From: Roseateles aquatilis
GTDB lineage: Bacteria; Pseudomonadota; Gammaproteobacteria; Burkholderiales; Burkholderiaceae_C
Length of the DNA: 64,000 bases
Assembly: GCF_002205645.1 (NCBI RefSeq)
Contig: NZ_NIOF01000001.1
Coordinates: forward strand, 496,001-560,000
Reading direction: 5' to 3'
This document shows, in pieces, positions 62,446 to 64,000 of the stretch; positions within the stretch are counted from its first letter, which is position 1; every line of letters begins with the position of its first letter. The position numbers and the translations under genes are program-made. The notes below the pieces were generated by a model. It had not been told where the DNA came from and did not search any database. It was given only the letters and a program-made list of their open reading frames with translations.

Positions 62446-63951
62446 TCAGAACAGCACGTCGCGAATGATGTGTGCCGTGGGACGGAGGTGAAGCGGTAGC
62501 GGCGGTGACGGCAGTCGCTCCGCGACCGTCTCCTCCCACCGCTCCTCGGTCGCCTGCGCACTGGATGACGTGGTCTCGTCGCTGTCGAGGCGGCAGGTCA
62601 CCACCAGTCCTTCCGCGCCGGGCGCGGCGCTCAGACGCCAGCCGTGCGCCGTCGCGATCTCCGTGCAGATGGACAGGCCCAGGCCGGCGCCGTCGTCGCG
62701 CCGGTCCTCTCCGCGCCAGAAGCGCTCGAAGATCCTCGGCAGATCCTTCGGCGCCACGCCGCCGCCCTGGTCCGAGACGCTGAAGCGACGCGGCTCCGCC
62801 GTCAGCCACACCGCCGCGCCGACCGGGCTGTGCTGGATGGCGTTCTCCAGCAGGTTCTTGAGCAGCGTGAACAGCGCGCCCCGGTCCACGTCCCAGGTCC
62901 GCAAGGCCGGATCCACGCGGATGCCCAGCCGCACCTGCCGCCGCGCCGCGACGCGGTCCATGAAGTCGAACACCTCCTGCAGCGCGGGGCGCGGGTCGAT
63001 GCGCTCGATGCGGTAGTTCTCCGGCTCGCTGGCCTCGGCGAGCAGCAGCAGTTGCTGGACCTGCCGCGCGACACGGTCCACGTCCTCCAGCAACTGGCCG
63101 CGCTCGGGCTCGGCGATGCCCAGCTCCACCTGCGCGCGGATCAGCGCCAGCGGCGTCTTCAGCTCATGCGCCGCGCTGGCCAGGAACTCCTGTTGCGCGC
63201 GGAAACCGCGCTGCAACCGGTCCAGCGCCTGGTTGAAACCCTGCACCAGGGGACGGATCTCCAGCGGCTGATCGGCCTCCTCGAGCCGGCGGTCCAGCGA
63301 CCGCGGCGAGATGCGGCGCGCCGCCGCCGAGGCCTGTCGCAAGGGCCGCAGCGCATGCCGGAGCGTGACGTGCATGGTGACGAAAAACACCACCAGGAAG
63401 ACCACGCACAGCGCCACCACGCCCTGGCGCAGCGCCGGCGCGCCGAACGACAGCTGCATGCTCTGCATCATGCGGTCGCTCACGGCCAGTTGCAGCAACC
63501 AGCGCCGGCCTTCATGGATCAACGGCACCGTGGCGGCATGCATCGGCACGCCCTGATGCAGCATCGGGAAGGACTCGCGGGCGGGATCGAAGGGTTGGCC
63601 TTCCGGCGCGAAGGCGCGCGGCGACGGGTCCGGGTCGGTGGCGAAGACCACGCGGCCCTCGGGCGTCAGCACGCGCAGCTTCGCTTCCTCGCTGAAGCTG
63701 TCGAACAGCCAGGGTTCGACCACGGTCTCGTCCAGGCCCCGCGGACGCCCTTGCGCATCGAAGCGCACGAACTCCGCCACCTCCTCGGCGTAATGATGCG
63801 CGATGCCCTGTCGCACCTCGCGATAGAAGGTGTCGTGCAGTGACACGTACAGCAGGCCCACCAACGCGGCGCTCAGGACCATGCCGAACACGAACACGGC
63901 GAACAGCCGGCCGCGCAGGCTAGCCGGCCAGGGAATCTTCGCGAAGCGCAT
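62446..63951 (-). CDS. Two-component sensor histidine kinase
   Basis: A 501-residue membrane kinase. Two hydrophobic segments (~17-37 and ~178-197) bracket a periplasmic sensor of ~140 residues. A HAMP-like region follows, then the phosphoacceptor H262 in SAAHELKTPLAL, the N box LLENAIQHSP, and the G boxes VSDQGGGVAPKDL and GAGLGLSIC. The kinase half resembles the QseC/TctE group. Its start overlaps the response-regulator gene by 32 bases, showing translational coupling. The C-terminal ~45 residues after the ATPase domain are unassigned. The signal is unknown. Confidence 0.88.
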   Translation of the reverse strand: MRFAKIPWPASLRGRLFAVFVFGMVLSAALVGLLYVSLHDTFYREVRQGIAHHYAEEVAEFVRFDAQGRPRGLDETVVEPWLFDSFSEEAKLRVLTPEGRVVFATDPDPSPRAFAPEGQPFDPARESFPMLHQGVPMHAATVPLIHEGRRWLLQLAVSDRMMQSMQLSFGAPALRQGVVALCVVFLVVFFVTMHVTLRHALRPLRQASAAARRISPRSLDRRLEEADQPLEIRPLVQGFNQALDRLQRGFRAQQEFLASAAHELKTPLALIRAQVELGIAEPERGQLLEDVDRVARQVQQLLLLAEASEPENYRIERIDPRPALQEVFDFMDRVAARRQVRLGIRVDPALRTWDVDRGALFTLLKNLLENAIQHSPVGAAVWLTAEPRRFSVSDQGGGVAPKDLPRIFERFWRGEDRRDDGAGLGLSICTEIATAHGWRLSAAPGAEGLVVTCRLDSDETTSSSAQATEERWEETVAERLPSPPLPLHLRPTAHIIRDVLF

Positions 63952-64000
63952 ACCCGAGGCTCCTGACGTTGATGATCTGCAGCCGCGACCCCGCGGCGGC
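63920..64000 (-). CDS. OmpR-family response regulator, C-terminal end
   Basis: The last 26 codons of a gene continuing beyond the window: LQIINVRSLGYALREDS then LAG and stop. The VRSLGYAL segment is the wing of an OmpR/PhoB-type winged helix (usual form VRGLGYRL). It overlaps the downstream sensor kinase by 32 bases, so the pair forms one two-component operon. Confidence 0.75.
   Translation of the reverse strand, partial: AAAGSRLQIINVRSLGYALREDSLAG

Overview
The window is 64 kb of GC-rich, densely coded chromosome from a beta-proteobacterium of the order Burkholderiales. The best fit is the Roseateles/Mitsuaria/Rubrivivax side of the order, judged from protein style and gene order: ilvI-ilvH-ilvC-pssA-leuA, tig-clpP-clpX-lon, sucA-sucB-lpd, hpnCDE, and the DUF3619/DUF3106 operon. 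I see no phage, insertion sequence, CRISPR array or rRNA. About 50 protein genes, six tRNA genes and one leader peptide can be supported.

Layout. 0-5.5 kb: 3' end of bamD, a DinG-type helicase with a DUF465 gene, a PP2C phosphatase, a secreted Cys-pair protein, and zapE. 5.6-11.4 kb: the 2-oxoglutarate dehydrogenase genes sucA, sucB and lpd (minus strand), with a probable sucA leader RNA and a nested palindrome before lpd. 11.7-16.7 kb: a 2-oxoglutarate/Fe(II)-type oxygenase, a Cys-cluster protein, and two tandem peptide-type solute-binding proteins with no permease genes nearby. 16.7-17.8 kb: an AT-richer MqsR/MqsA-like toxin-antitoxin pair. 18-22.7 kb: an electron-transfer block (etfB, etfA, acyl-CoA dehydrogenase, nitronate monooxygenase-like) behind two palindromic operators. 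22.9-25 kb: murI and a UMF1-family transporter. 25.1-32.2 kb: a protein-quality block (tRNA-Leu, tig, clpP, clpX, lon, then five tRNAs), all minus strand.

32.4-36.8 kb: an RND efflux permease and adaptor under a TetR-type palindrome with no regulator gene beside it. 36.9-40.9 kb: hpnC, hpnD and hpnE (squalene synthesis), then an IclR regulator. 41-50.6 kb: pbpG and a branched-chain amino acid block (ilvI, ilvH, ilvC, pssA, and two different leuA genes). The long-form leuA is preceded by a leucine attenuator. 50.8-53.7 kb: ECF sigma factor, DUF3619, DUF3106, RDD and dgkA, tightly packed. 53.8-64 kb: glnB and glutamine-dependent nadE, a FemAB-like protein, a glycosyltransferase, soluble and membrane pyrophosphatases placed back to back, and a sensor kinase overlapping a response regulator that runs off the window.

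Most of the content is housekeeping. The best non-obvious signals are: (1) two homologous stem-loop elements, 12630-12701 and 43885-43955, with near-identical loops, which look like a dispersed repeat family; (2) the leucine attenuator with a nearly leaderless leader peptide; (3) the nested palindrome between sucB and lpd; (4) the toxin-antitoxin pair with an oversized toxin; and (5) the sigma-factor/membrane-protein operon. All calls are by eye from sequence, without database searches.
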